Shown piece by piece: positions 25,791 to 33,926 of a stretch of 64,000 nt of DNA (position 1 is its first letter; every line of letters begins with the position of its first letter). The notes under the pieces are model-generated. The model was not told the origin of the DNA. It searched no databases and saw only the letters and a program-made list of their open reading frames with translations. The stretch is from an uncultured Flavobacteriaceae bacterium. Its GTDB lineage: Bacteria > Bacteroidota > Bacteroidia > Flavobacteriales > Flavobacteriaceae. Made by a program: the position numbers and the translations under genes. Location of the stretch: positions 682,001 to 746,000 of the forward strand of contig CANLQD010000003.1 of assembly GCA_947493175.1 (NCBI GenBank). Direction: 5' to 3'.

Positions 25791-26246
25791 TTAATGGATT
25801 AAAAAAGTAGTTTTTAGCTTTTGAATCGGCTGGTCTAAGAGCTTTAAAAAGTTCAGCTGATGAAAAGCAAGGGCCCTCCTACCCCGTTGAAAAGCTTTTT
25901 GAAACCGTCGGAGTTCATCGGGATACAATAGTGTCCCGATAACTACTACGGCATACAGATACAAACTTCGCTTGCCGTTGCCCCAGAGATAGTATTGCAT
26001 ACTTACTTCTTCAGGAACTGAAATTCCCGTACCGGTCAGTACATGGTACACATCGTGGCTTTCGAGTTTCGGTTGTATTTCAAAACTGTGTTTCAACAGA
26101 AAACATCCCAAGTGAAAACCTAGACTCGTTTCGGGATACTGCAACAAATCGGTGATGGACAGATTCCACGCACCGTCTTTTTTGATATACTTCTGATAGG
26201 GTACTTTGCTCCATTCATATAAGGTTTCCAATAGCAATGCTCTCAT
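25791..26246 (-). CDS. Coq4-family protein
   Basis: A 151-aa protein starting MRALLLETLYEWSK at ATG 26246; an upstream extension to 26333 would cross the operator and the regulator gene and is rejected. It carries the Coq4 metal-binding signature HDVYH followed 11 residues later by Glu (His64, Asp65, His68, Glu80) within ESHDVYHVLTGTGISVPEE. In eukaryotes Coq4 organises or catalyses steps of ubiquinone synthesis, but Flavobacteriia use menaquinone, so the role here is open; a lipid-binding or membrane function with its membrane-protein neighbours is possible. A palindromic operator sits 19 nt upstream. Confidence 0.75.
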   Translation of the reverse strand: MRALLLETLYEWSKVPYQKYIKKDGAWNLSITDLLQYPETSLGFHLGCFLLKHSFEIQPKLESHDVYHVLTGTGISVPEEVSMQYYLWGNGKRSLYLYAVVVIGTLLYPDELRRFQKAFQRGRRALAFHQLNFLKLLDQPIQKLKTTFLIH

Positions 26247-26264
26247 GTCAATTAATTTAAAAGT

Positions 26265-26281
26265 ACTTTGTATTTCAAAGT
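26265..26281. promoter_or_regulatory. Palindromic operator, copy 1 (before the Coq4-like gene)
   Basis: ACTTTGTATTTCAAAGT, the reverse complement of the copy at 27274-27290. It lies between the wHTH gene and the Coq4-like gene, 19 nt before the latter, and contains TTTG halves that overlap possible -7 boxes. The regulator encoded at 26302-26592 is the likely ligand. Confidence 0.65.
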
Positions 26282-26301
26282 AAATGAATAAAAAAAATCG
26301 C

Positions 26302-26592
26302 CTATTTCCCGATAAGCTTCTCCAGTGCCTCAATATGTTTTTGAAAAGCCCTCTTGCCGACCTTAGTTGCCGAGTACCTGGTATTGGGCTTGCGACCGAT
26401 AAACTGCTTTTCTACTTTGATGTACGCTTCTTTCTCCAACGCTTTGGTATGGCTGGCCAGATTACCATCCGTAACTTCCAACAGCTCTTTGAGCGTTTTA
26501 AAATCGGCATGATCGTTCACCATAAGAATGCTCATGATACCCAACCGAATACGGTGGTCAAAGGCCTTGTTGATGTTGTCTATTAAGCTCAT
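26302..26592 (-). CDS. Winged-helix transcriptional regulator
   Basis: A 96-aa stand-alone winged helix-turn-helix (MarR/ArsR-like fold): a first helix, FDHRIRLGIMSILM, a recognition segment FKTLKELLEVTDGNLASHTKALEKEAY and a wing VEKQFIGRKPNTRYSATKVG, followed by a dimerisation helix. It has no ligand domain. It is second in a seven-gene cluster and probably represses it through the two 17-bp palindromes at 26265 and 27274. A DNA-binding role is certain at family level; the effector signal is unknown. Confidence 0.88.
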   Translation of the reverse strand: MSLIDNINKAFDHRIRLGIMSILMVNDHADFKTLKELLEVTDGNLASHTKALEKEAYIKVEKQFIGRKPNTRYSATKVGKRAFQKHIEALEKLIGK

Positions 26593-26659
26593 TACTATTT
26601 TTCACATGAACCAGATATTCTACCTCTCTTTTACTAAAGCGGAGCGGTCTAACATCCTT

Positions 26660-27265
26660 TCATTTCCTATCATACTTAAAATACATCAGGGTCCCGTACA
26701 AAATATGGCATACCCCAAATCCGAGGGACCAAAAGAAAAGTCCGTACCCTGTAAAATACGCGGAAAACAATCCCAAGATGATGGTCGTAATACCAAGGTA
26801 GCGAACATCTCCCAATGTATATTTACTAGCGTTTAAACATGCCATACCATAAAAAATCAAAGTAGAAGGGGCGATTAACACCCAATATTCCAATCTAATC
26901 AATAATAGTACAAAAATGCCCCCTGTTACCAAAGGAATCAGAAAATTCAGCAAGAGGCGTTTAGAAGAAACATTCCATACCTTTTCACCACTTCGCTTCG
27001 CTTTTCTAAAAGTTAGCAGGCCAGCAGTAACAACCGCCATGACCACGACCCCCAGTGCCACCGCTATGAGCGTCAATTGAATCTCTTGGTACGTATCAAA
27101 CTTCCAACTACTTGGGTAGAGAATTAAATAGCCTAAGTAGCCGCCTATCAACGCGTACACCCCCGCCATGATTCCTGACAAGCCACTCAAGGAGATGAAC
27201 CGGGACGAACGGCTCATCATATTTTTGATTTCGGAAATATCTTCCAAGTATTTTTTAGAGTCCAT
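26660..27265 (-). CDS. Membrane protein, first gene of the wHTH/Coq4/DUF4173 cluster
   Basis: A 201-aa protein with a soluble N-terminus (MDSKKYLEDISEIKNMM) and six likely membrane segments, ending FGVCHILYGTLMYFKYDRK. I recognise no named family. It starts 9 nt downstream of the palindromic operator at 27274-27290, which overlaps a TAACTTTG -7 box, so the regulator 67 nt downstream would directly block this promoter. Confidence 0.8.
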   Translation of the reverse strand: MDSKKYLEDISEIKNMMSRSSRFISLSGLSGIMAGVYALIGGYLGYLILYPSSWKFDTYQEIQLTLIAVALGVVVMAVVTAGLLTFRKAKRSGEKVWNVSSKRLLLNFLIPLVTGGIFVLLLIRLEYWVLIAPSTLIFYGMACLNASKYTLGDVRYLGITTIILGLFSAYFTGYGLFFWSLGFGVCHILYGTLMYFKYDRK

Positions 27266-27273
27266 ATAAAAGT

Positions 27274-27292
27274 ACTTTGAAATACAAAGTTA
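27274..27292 (-). promoter_or_regulatory. Palindromic operator, copy 2, overlapping a -7 box
   Basis: ACTTTGAAATACAAAGT at 27274-27290; the minus strand reads TAACTTTG at 27285-27292, a match to TAnnTTTG. A protein bound here would occlude the promoter of the 201-aa gene. Confidence 0.7.
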
Positions 27293-27343
27293 AATGAAAA
27301 AATGAATCCTACAAGATTCCCCTTTAAAAAATATCTTTAAATG

Positions 27344-28459
27344 CTATTCAACGGATATTTGCCACGAAACAACAGGATGTTGCTTGGGCGCCGTATAGGC
27401 CCCTAATGCCCTTAATTGCAAATTAACCGTAGGCAAACGTTCAAGGGTCTTGATGCTCAAGGTCTTTGTGCTTTCCGCTTCAATCTCAAAAATCGGGGGG
27501 CTGGAATAGAACGTAAACGGCATCTGATTTTCAAACAAAAGATTACTACTGCTCGTATTCTTCAACATGACTTCCAACACCTGTGTTTTTTCAATATAGA
27601 AGGCCTCCACCACTTCGATACTGGCTTTTAACAAGGGTTCTAAAAACTCCGGCCTACCCACCAAAAGATCATTATATACGGCAACGGTTCTGCCTGCAAA
27701 CAGGGCTTCCTGTAAGCTTTCCAAGCTCTTTTCCTTGGCGAAGACCAAGGTAATAGGCCTATGGTTCCCTTTCTGCGTATAATCCCAATCGATCAATCCG
27801 TGAATATCGCTCGTTCCCATAATCGTCAGGTTGTTTTCCAAAGCAATGGCAAGCGATTCCTCTGCATAATCCAAATAATTGATGACTTCGATACCTTGCA
27901 GTTCGCCTCTTTTGATACGCTCTTTCTGAAAATCGCTGAGAATCGGATTTCCTGTTGGGCTTTGATCATACCAAGCCGGATGGTTCCAAAAAACAAAGGC
28001 ATTTTGCTTCTTCGCCTCTTTAAAGGCGTTTTCAGGCTTGTCTGTCAACAAGCGGTTCGCATCGTTGATAAAGACCGCATTGCTATGCCCCACCGGTTCT
28101 GACCGGGTAATCTCGGAACCGTGGACAATCAGTAAATCGTGCTCCTTAGCCTCTTCCATCGCCAAGGCATGTGCCCTATTACGATCAGGATGCGGAATAT
28201 CGGCTGCGTGGGGCTGGTACTCCAAATGTTCCGTCAGTGAGATAGCATCCAGATTTTCTCGCAGGGCCTCTATTACACGTATGGTGGGCCATACATTTCC
28301 ATCGGAGAAAACAGAATGCATGTGCAAATCGGTTTTAAGGGTGCGATACCCTTCGATATCGGGATAGGTCAACGCAGTGCCCCCTGTATGATCGTGTTCT
28401 TGCGCATGCATCAAGAATGACATGCCACAGTACCAAAGAAGTAACAAATGCTTTTTCAT
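27344..28459 (-). CDS. Exported PHP-type phosphodiesterase (Sb-PDE family)
   Basis: A 371-aa protein with a signal peptide (HLLLLWYCGMSFLMHAQ). The PHP metal-binding motifs are present: TDLHMHSVFSDG (about 43-54), SLTEHLEY, HGSEI, FWNHPAWYD and TSDIHG. A C-terminal beta-rich domain of about 90 residues follows (ASIEVVEAFYIEKTQVLEV). The family hydrolyses phosphodiesters with a trinuclear metal centre; the exported location suggests scavenging of extracellular phosphate esters. Monocistronic by spacing. Confidence 0.85.
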   Translation of the reverse strand: MKKHLLLLWYCGMSFLMHAQEHDHTGGTALTYPDIEGYRTLKTDLHMHSVFSDGNVWPTIRVIEALRENLDAISLTEHLEYQPHAADIPHPDRNRAHALAMEEAKEHDLLIVHGSEITRSEPVGHSNAVFINDANRLLTDKPENAFKEAKKQNAFVFWNHPAWYDQSPTGNPILSDFQKERIKRGELQGIEVINYLDYAEESLAIALENNLTIMGTSDIHGLIDWDYTQKGNHRPITLVFAKEKSLESLQEALFAGRTVAVYNDLLVGRPEFLEPLLKASIEVVEAFYIEKTQVLEVMLKNTSSSNLLFENQMPFTFYSSPPIFEIEAESTKTLSIKTLERLPTVNLQLRALGAYTAPKQHPVVSWQISVE

Positions 28460-28568
28460 TTTTAACGTATTTTTATAAAACTATCGCTTTTTGGAAAAGC
28501 CTGAACCATATCGAAAATCACCACTTGGTTATCGGAAAGCTACTTTTTGATCCCGAACCGATACGATA

Positions 28569-29564
28569 CTACCAAACCTTTTTGCCGGAAGCCTGCTCTA
28601 CCTTAAAGTTCAAGACCGCTTTATTTTCAACAAAAATGGTCAAAAATGCTTTTTCTCTCATCCCCTTTCGAAACTTAATTTTAGAAATATAGCCCCTATT
28701 CTTTTTTCGAAACCGCATTCTTCGCATTTGCCTTTCGCCACTTACAAAGTAATAAACGTCTTGTTTAGTAGCCACTGAACTAAACTCGAGAAAGGAGCGA
28801 TTTTTATCAGAAATAACGACCGTACCTTTTGTGTCGGACTCTACCTTGAGGTGGCCTTCAAAATAATCGGGAAAAAAAATAGGAGCGCTAAAAAAAACAT
28901 CAAGCGTTATCGGTTCTTCCACCAATTGCCAGTACAACTCGCTGGGAAAATGATGCTTTACAAACTCTTCGGGCGGGGTAAAATAAAAATGTTCGGAATA
29001 ATTCTTCACAAATCCGTTAGAGCCCAAACTAGAATGACCAGCGGCCCAGGTTGGGTCCATTAGCTTCCAATTCTCCCCTAACTGCACCGCGTTCCAGCTG
29101 TGGTTTTTTACCAAACGCTTGCCCTCAAAATCCTTTATTTCGGTCTTCGTTATACCTAGAATAACTTTGGAAGGGATACCAAAATCCCTACAGAGATAGT
29201 CTAACATAAGGGAATAGTCGTAACAAACACCTTCTTTTTTTGCAAAGGCCTTGCCGATCAACTCCATATGATATCGATTAACCTGATACTTCTTTCCAGA
29301 CTCTGAATAATAAAGCAGGGTAGGCTTTGCGGCAAAAATATCTTCTATAGTCTGTTTGTATTGAATATTATGTGTAAGCCATATAAATGCGGCACGAACC
29401 CGATCTCCATCACTTTTAAAATCGTTTTGAATACGAATCGATAAATGTTCGATTCCAGAAAAATCAGGATAGTTTTTTACCTTGTGGTCTACGGAAGTAT
29501 AATTTTGTGATGCTAAGGGAGAGTTGATCAATAGTACTCCTAATAAAAATAATATTCTTAACAT
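28569..29564 (-). CDS. Exported transglutaminase-like protein
   Basis: A 331-aa protein with a signal peptide (ILFLLGVLLINSPLASQ) and a transglutaminase-like (papain-fold) domain. The catalytic Cys lies in KKEGVCYDYSLMLDYLCRDFGIPSKVI (about 112-138), the His in KNHSWNAV and the Asp in WKLMDPTWAAGH. The C-terminal 130 residues are beta-rich (FSAPIFFPDYFEGHLKVESD). Such proteins act as periplasmic peptidases or amide-cleaving enzymes, not cross-linkers, in many bacteria. It is divergent from the DUF1801 gene. Confidence 0.85.
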   Translation of the reverse strand: MLRILFLLGVLLINSPLASQNYTSVDHKVKNYPDFSGIEHLSIRIQNDFKSDGDRVRAAFIWLTHNIQYKQTIEDIFAAKPTLLYYSESGKKYQVNRYHMELIGKAFAKKEGVCYDYSLMLDYLCRDFGIPSKVILGITKTEIKDFEGKRLVKNHSWNAVQLGENWKLMDPTWAAGHSSLGSNGFVKNYSEHFYFTPPEEFVKHHFPSELYWQLVEEPITLDVFFSAPIFFPDYFEGHLKVESDTKGTVVISDKNRSFLEFSSVATKQDVYYFVSGERQMRRMRFRKKNRGYISKIKFRKGMREKAFLTIFVENKAVLNFKVEQASGKKVW

Positions 29565-29587
29565 TATATCCTATTTGCCTTAAAGAT

Positions 29588-29950
29588 ATGAATCCGTCTG
29601 AAGAATACATACTGCAAAAACAAGAACCTTATCGAAGTATACTACTCCATCTACAGGCAATTATTGAGAGTACCATTCCAGAAGTTGATTTAAAATTCAA
29701 GTACAAGATTCCGTTTTATTATATTGATGGAAGACCATTCTGCTATCTCAACCAGTCTAAAAACTACGTTGATCTTGGTTTTTGGAACGCAGCCCATTTG
29801 ACCGAACATCTGGAGTATATGACTACCGCTGGCCGTAAAATCATGCGATCTCTACGATATAAAAGCCTCGAAGAAATCGACAATGATATCTTAATAGGGG
29901 TATTGAAAGATGCCCACAGTGTACAAGACAAGAAGTTTTGGAAAAAGTAA
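29588..29950 (+). CDS. DUF1801-domain protein
   Basis: A 120-aa cytoplasmic protein with the DUF1801 (YdhG/frataxin-like fold) pattern: PYRSILLHLQAIIESTIPEVDLKFKYKIPFYYIDGRPFCYL in pieces (14-55), then VDLGFWNAAHL and a last helix. The role of the family is not established; some members are linked to iron or stress. The start is 23 nt from the divergent transglutaminase-like gene. Confidence 0.85.
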   Translation: MNPSEEYILQKQEPYRSILLHLQAIIESTIPEVDLKFKYKIPFYYIDGRPFCYLNQSKNYVDLGFWNAAHLTEHLEYMTTAGRKIMRSLRYKSLEEIDNDILIGVLKDAHSVQDKKFWKK

Positions 29951-29960
29951 GCCATGTACC

Positions 29961-30551
29961 TTAGTCATTCAGCTTACCCAAAAACACGTTTACTTTTGGA
30001 TTGATGGGATTCCCTGCCGAACGGCGTAGTACCACGATTTGACCCGCATGCCAAACGGCATCTTCTATAGGACCGTTGATGTTATTCCAAAAAGGAAATT
30101 CAGAACTGCCGTTGGCACGTTTAAAAATCAGTCGATGTTCTTCCAAACTTTGACTTTCCTTAAAAAGCTTGCTGGCCATCTCAAGGTTTGCCAAGGTAGC
30201 GGTTCTTTTTTCCAGAACGGTAAGTTCAGGCCCTTCCTTCGTAAAATCTCTTGCTTCCTTTTTTGCCGAAAGCACAATGATCATCGAAAGATGATACACA
30301 TGATCCATTGTTTCGGCAATAGTTCTGCCCTCATTGCCCGGCTTATATTCAAAATCTTTAATCGTAAGGGCTTCTGTTGCCCATCGATAACGAAACCCGA
30401 GTCCGTCGATCATTCGGGAAACCACTGTACCCGGTGTGTAGGTAGCGGGCGCCTTGGGAATCGTAGCATAAGGTACAGAATCTAGTGATGTTTCTTGGCA
30501 TTGCACATTCGCAAAAATGAACATTAAAAATAAGGCCGTTATGAATTTCAT
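29961..30551 (-). CDS. Exported DinB-like protein
   Basis: A 196-aa protein with a signal peptide (MKFITALFLMFIFANVQC) and a DinB/YfiT-like four-helix bundle: GLGFRYRWATEAL, ETMDHVYHLSM and DAVWHAGQIVVLRRSAGNPI carry the three His of the family's metal site. DinB proteins act as thiol-dependent transferases or hydrolases in several bacteria; the exported form is less common. Stop lies 10 nt from the end of the convergent DUF1801 gene. Confidence 0.75.
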   Translation of the reverse strand: MKFITALFLMFIFANVQCQETSLDSVPYATIPKAPATYTPGTVVSRMIDGLGFRYRWATEALTIKDFEYKPGNEGRTIAETMDHVYHLSMIIVLSAKKEARDFTKEGPELTVLEKRTATLANLEMASKLFKESQSLEEHRLIFKRANGSSEFPFWNNINGPIEDAVWHAGQIVVLRRSAGNPINPKVNVFLGKLND

Positions 30552-30701
30552 ATCAATTTTATTTCGTTTCGGAATATTCTTTAACCACTATACTTTCCCA
30601 ATCGTTTTGGTCCTCAACCACACCTATACCGCTCTTTGTTTTTCAATTGGTTTTGTCATGGCATGCTGGTGTAGCGGGTCTTGGCAGGTTGCATTCATAG
30701 G

Positions 30702-31334
30702 TTATAGTGCTACTACTCTAATTTGGTTGCGATACATTTGAATCTTTCCTTCGTTTTCCAGTTTTTTGAGCAAGCGCGACACCACCACCCTAGATGTATG
30801 CATATCCAATGCTATTTCCTGATGGGTCGTTTGAACCATATCGTCGTGATTTACTTTGGCCTTGTCCTGCAAGTGCTTCAGCAAACGCTCATCCATTTTC
30901 ATAAAAGCCAGCGTATCCACCGTTTCCAATAATTCCATCATACGGGTGTGGTAACTATCCAATATATAGTGTTGCCAAGTCGTGTATTGGCCCATCCATA
31001 ACTGCATTTTTTCCACGGGAATCATCAATAACTCCACATCACTTTCGGCCACTGCCCTAATTTCACTTTTCTTTTTTCCCATACAACAGGAAAAAGTCAT
31101 TGCACAGCTGTCCCCTTTTTCCAAAAAATAGAGCAAAAGCTCATCTCCTTTTTCATCTTCCCTTAAGATCTTGATAGCACCCGTCAGCAATAAAGGCATA
31201 TGGGTAATGGGTTCACCAATATCCATCAACTGTTCTCCCTGTCGAATTTTTCGGTATACCCCTATGCTATCTATTTCCTGTAACAACTCAGGCTCAAAAA
31301 GATACCCATAATGTTGCTGTAACTCAACGTTCAT
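30702..31334 (-). CDS. Crp/Fnr-family transcriptional regulator
   Basis: A 210-aa protein starting MNVELQQHYGYLFEPELL at ATG 31334; a longer frame to 31400 would read into the GNAT gene. The N-terminal cyclic-nucleotide-binding-like jelly roll shows RQGEQLMDIGEPITHMPLLLTGAIKI; the Cys pair in MTFSCCMGKKK is unlike classical Crp. The C-terminal HTH has TTHQEIALDMHTSRVVVSRLLKKLENEGKI. Targets and ligand are unknown. It lies 1 nt after the GNAT stop, so they form a two-gene transcript. Confidence 0.88.
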   Translation of the reverse strand: MNVELQQHYGYLFEPELLQEIDSIGVYRKIRQGEQLMDIGEPITHMPLLLTGAIKILREDEKGDELLLYFLEKGDSCAMTFSCCMGKKKSEIRAVAESDVELLMIPVEKMQLWMGQYTTWQHYILDSYHTRMMELLETVDTLAFMKMDERLLKHLQDKAKVNHDDMVQTTHQEIALDMHTSRVVVSRLLKKLENEGKIQMYRNQIRVVAL

Positions 31335-31335
31335 T

Positions 31336-31848
31336 CTATTGAAAATTAGGGTTAAACCATGCCATATGCAAGGGGGTATGGTACGCTTGCTCCGAAACAT
31401 AGATCTTTCGATCCTGACGCCCTTCGTTCACAAAACCGAGCTTCTTGTAGAAAGCCACATTTTTGAGGTTGTGCTCCCTGGTAAATAATTCTACCCTCAT
31501 AATATGGGGATATTCCATTCTTACCTTTTTCAAGAATGTTGTAAAAAGCTCTTTTCCGATACCTTTCCCTTGGTATTGGGTATCAACAACAATGGTCAAG
31601 TCGGTCAATAGGTGCCGAAAGGCTTTTAACGGTGGGGTGTACGCATGTATCTCGCCTACCAACTGTTCTCCATGATATGCCATAAGCATACATCCGTTGG
31701 CATGGCTTTTAGACATAAAATCGTTGATATAGTTTTCGGTAATCTCCTCAGGCGTTCGAATAATGCCATTGGGAAATTGCGCTACCTTCTTGTACAAAGA
31801 TAAAAGTAATTTGGCCTCATTGCCTTTCGCCTCCCTGATGGTAACCAT
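31336..31848 (-). CDS. GNAT-family acetyltransferase
   Basis: A 170-aa protein with the GNAT fold: MVTIREAKGNEAKLLLSLYKKV (first strand and helix), LVGEIHAYTP, the acetyl-CoA loop in VVDTQYQGKGIGKELF (about 88-103) and the last AFYKKLGFVNEGRQ. Substrate unknown. Encoded between an aldose 1-epimerase-like gene (4 nt upstream) and the Crp-like gene. Confidence 0.87.
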   Translation of the reverse strand: MVTIREAKGNEAKLLLSLYKKVAQFPNGIIRTPEEITENYINDFMSKSHANGCMLMAYHGEQLVGEIHAYTPPLKAFRHLLTDLTIVVDTQYQGKGIGKELFTTFLKKVRMEYPHIMRVELFTREHNLKNVAFYKKLGFVNEGRQDRKIYVSEQAYHTPLHMAWFNPNFQ

Positions 31849-31852
31849 GGTG

Positions 31853-32626
31853 CTAAGGAATCAAGGTTATCTTGAACTTTTTCGGGCTATCGAGCAGGTA
31901 TTCAAACCCTTCGTGTAACCGCTGTTGCGCTACTGCATAGGGGTAAAAGGTAATTGGTTCGATACAAACCATATTTTGCACCTCGGTCCACAGCATGAAA
32001 CTTTTGAAGCCTTCCGTTTCTATTCGTAGCTCATTTTCATCCTTAAGTACGATTTCTGTACAATCAGGGACTTCTAAGGCACGGCTTCCGACGGCTAAAA
32101 TAGCATCAAGGGAGATGGTCTTTTCCCCGGCAAGGACCGTCGGGTGCTCGCTGTGTAGCTTAAATGCAGGATGATAGCCGAGCATAAACGGACTGTCGCG
32201 TTCACCGGAGACCTCGAACGAAATTTCCAACCCGGAAGCAGATAGTGAAAACCTTTTTTCAAACTGAAAATCGTAAGGCCAGAACAAAAACTGCTTCTTC
32301 GACTTTTCAGGATACTTTGAATTGGGTATTTGGGTCCTTGCCACATAGGTCTTGCGAAATGTAATTTCCGTATCGCCCTGCGCAATTACTTCGTAGTCCA
32401 TCTCCCGTAAGAGTCCATGTTGGTCTTGAATGGCGATATCTTTTGGTGTCTGCACCTGAAAACGCGCTTCGGCGGTAGGACCGATGATCGGAAACATTTC
32501 GGTATCGGAACTGCGCCAACCCGGACTTCCTTTTTGATGTATGTATTCGTGACCGTTTACCTGATAGCTTGTTAACTCGCCGGCATCGATCTGTACGGTT
32601 TTATTCTGAAGTTGTAAGGTATGCAT
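31853..32626 (-). CDS. Aldose 1-epimerase-like protein
   Basis: A 257-aa beta-rich protein of the galactose mutarotase family: GWRSSDTEMFPIIGPT (36-51) and DQHGLLREMDYEV (68-80) near the sugar site, and SPFMLGYHPAFKL (145-157) with the family's HPAF motif and His. Converts alpha and beta anomers of an aldose; which sugar cannot be told. The gene stop is 1 nt from the M20 peptidase's neighbour, and it is probably co-transcribed with 33920-32628. Confidence 0.85.
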   Translation of the reverse strand: MHTLQLQNKTVQIDAGELTSYQVNGHEYIHQKGSPGWRSSDTEMFPIIGPTAEARFQVQTPKDIAIQDQHGLLREMDYEVIAQGDTEITFRKTYVARTQIPNSKYPEKSKKQFLFWPYDFQFEKRFSLSASGLEISFEVSGERDSPFMLGYHPAFKLHSEHPTVLAGEKTISLDAILAVGSRALEVPDCTEIVLKDENELRIETEGFKSFMLWTEVQNMVCIEPITFYPYAVAQQRLHEGFEYLLDSPKKFKITLIP

Positions 32627-32627
32627 A

Positions 32628-33920
32628 TTACTGATTGATAAGTCGGTAGATCAATATGGCCGTGCGTTTGGTCAAGGCCTCTATCGTATGAAGGTTTACG
32701 GTTTCCTCTGGGGTATGGGCTCCGGTACCCATGGTACCCAAACCGTCTAGGCAGGCGACATATTCGGCTACAAACGAGGTATCAGCCGCACCGCGCTTTC
32801 CGGGGTCGTATGCCAAAACAGCCCCCTGTTCCAAGGCGAGACTCACCTCGTTCAATTCGGCCAAAAGCTGCTTGTTGCGTTCGGTAGGTCCCATAGCGGG
32901 ATAGCTATCGGTAAAGCTAATTTCGGCAGAAGTATGGGGCAGATTCCTTGCTACGATTTCACGCATCTTGGCCCGAGCGTTCTCCTTCTGCTGTTCGGAA
33001 ATAAATCGGAGTCCACCCTTTACCATCGCTGTCTGGGCCACCACATTACTTTTCCCAAAGGCATTCCCCTTCCCACTTTTAGCATCATAATCGGTAAAGG
33101 TGCCTCCCAGAATGATGCCCGGGTTAAAGGTCAAATATTCTTCTCCGCGAACCTCGTTATAAAATTCGTTCAGTATACGTCCGATTTCAAAAATGGCTCC
33201 TGCACCGGTGCGTTCGCTAAAGACTCCCGAGGAATGAGCACGCTTACCGGTCACCTTCAATTCCCACCCCGAGGCACCTCTTCTGGCAACGGTAGCATAA
33301 TTAAACCCGGTAGAGGTCTCAAAACCCAAGGCAATATCACTGCGTTTGGCCGCCTCTATCAAGTCTTTTCTACCAATATCCAACGGTTTGCCGGTACTTT
33401 CCTCATCACCGGTAAAGGCAGCAATGATCTGGGCATCGTTCAAGAGTCCATTCTCATAAAGCGCCTTCAACGCGTAAAGAATAATCACATTGCCACCTTT
33501 CATATCATTGCCCCCGGGTGCGTGGGCAATGCTGTCGTTCACCATTTTGAACAGTTGAAATGGACTATCTTCCTCAAAAACGGTATCGAGATGACCTATG
33601 AGCAACAACTTTTTTCCTTTGCCCCCTGTTGTTTCGGCGAACAAATGACCCGCCCTGTTCATTTCTACCGGCATATCAATCCAAGAGGTTTCAAAATCAA
33701 TGGCATCAAAGGCCTCTCGGAAAACGGTTCCTACCGCTTTTACCCCATCAGCGTTTAAAGTGCCACTGTTGATATTCACCACCTTTTCCAGAAAGGCAAT
33801 GGCCTCTGTATTGTTCTTCTCAACGGCGGTTACTATTTTCTTTTCGGTACGGGAAAGTTTTTGGGACTGCACGGCAGTTATCATGAAAATAAAGGCACAG
33901 GATAGGCTTACTAGTTTCAT
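32628..33920 (-). CDS. Exported M20-family metallopeptidase
   Basis: A 430-aa protein with a signal peptide (LVSLSCAFIFMITAVQS). The M20 metal motifs are visible: LIGHLDTVFEED (His and Asp), PGGNDMKGGNVI, FTGDEESTG and, near the C-terminus, GTGAHTPEETVN. This is the carboxypeptidase G2-like branch, which removes C-terminal amino acids or hydrolyses N-acyl amino acids. The dimerisation domain sits at about 215-330. It probably acts in the periplasm. Start 6 nt from the CotH gene's end. Confidence 0.88.
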   Translation of the reverse strand: MKLVSLSCAFIFMITAVQSQKLSRTEKKIVTAVEKNNTEAIAFLEKVVNINSGTLNADGVKAVGTVFREAFDAIDFETSWIDMPVEMNRAGHLFAETTGGKGKKLLLIGHLDTVFEEDSPFQLFKMVNDSIAHAPGGNDMKGGNVIILYALKALYENGLLNDAQIIAAFTGDEESTGKPLDIGRKDLIEAAKRSDIALGFETSTGFNYATVARRGASGWELKVTGKRAHSSGVFSERTGAGAIFEIGRILNEFYNEVRGEEYLTFNPGIILGGTFTDYDAKSGKGNAFGKSNVVAQTAMVKGGLRFISEQQKENARAKMREIVARNLPHTSAEISFTDSYPAMGPTERNKQLLAELNEVSLALEQGAVLAYDPGKRGAADTSFVAEYVACLDGLGTMGTGAHTPEETVNLHTIEALTKRTAILIYRLINQ

Positions 33921-33926
33921 AAATGC

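Noticed and set aside
32934..33758. 274-codon plus-strand frame
   Set aside because: Antisense to a clear M20 peptidase with intact metal motifs; no recognisable product.
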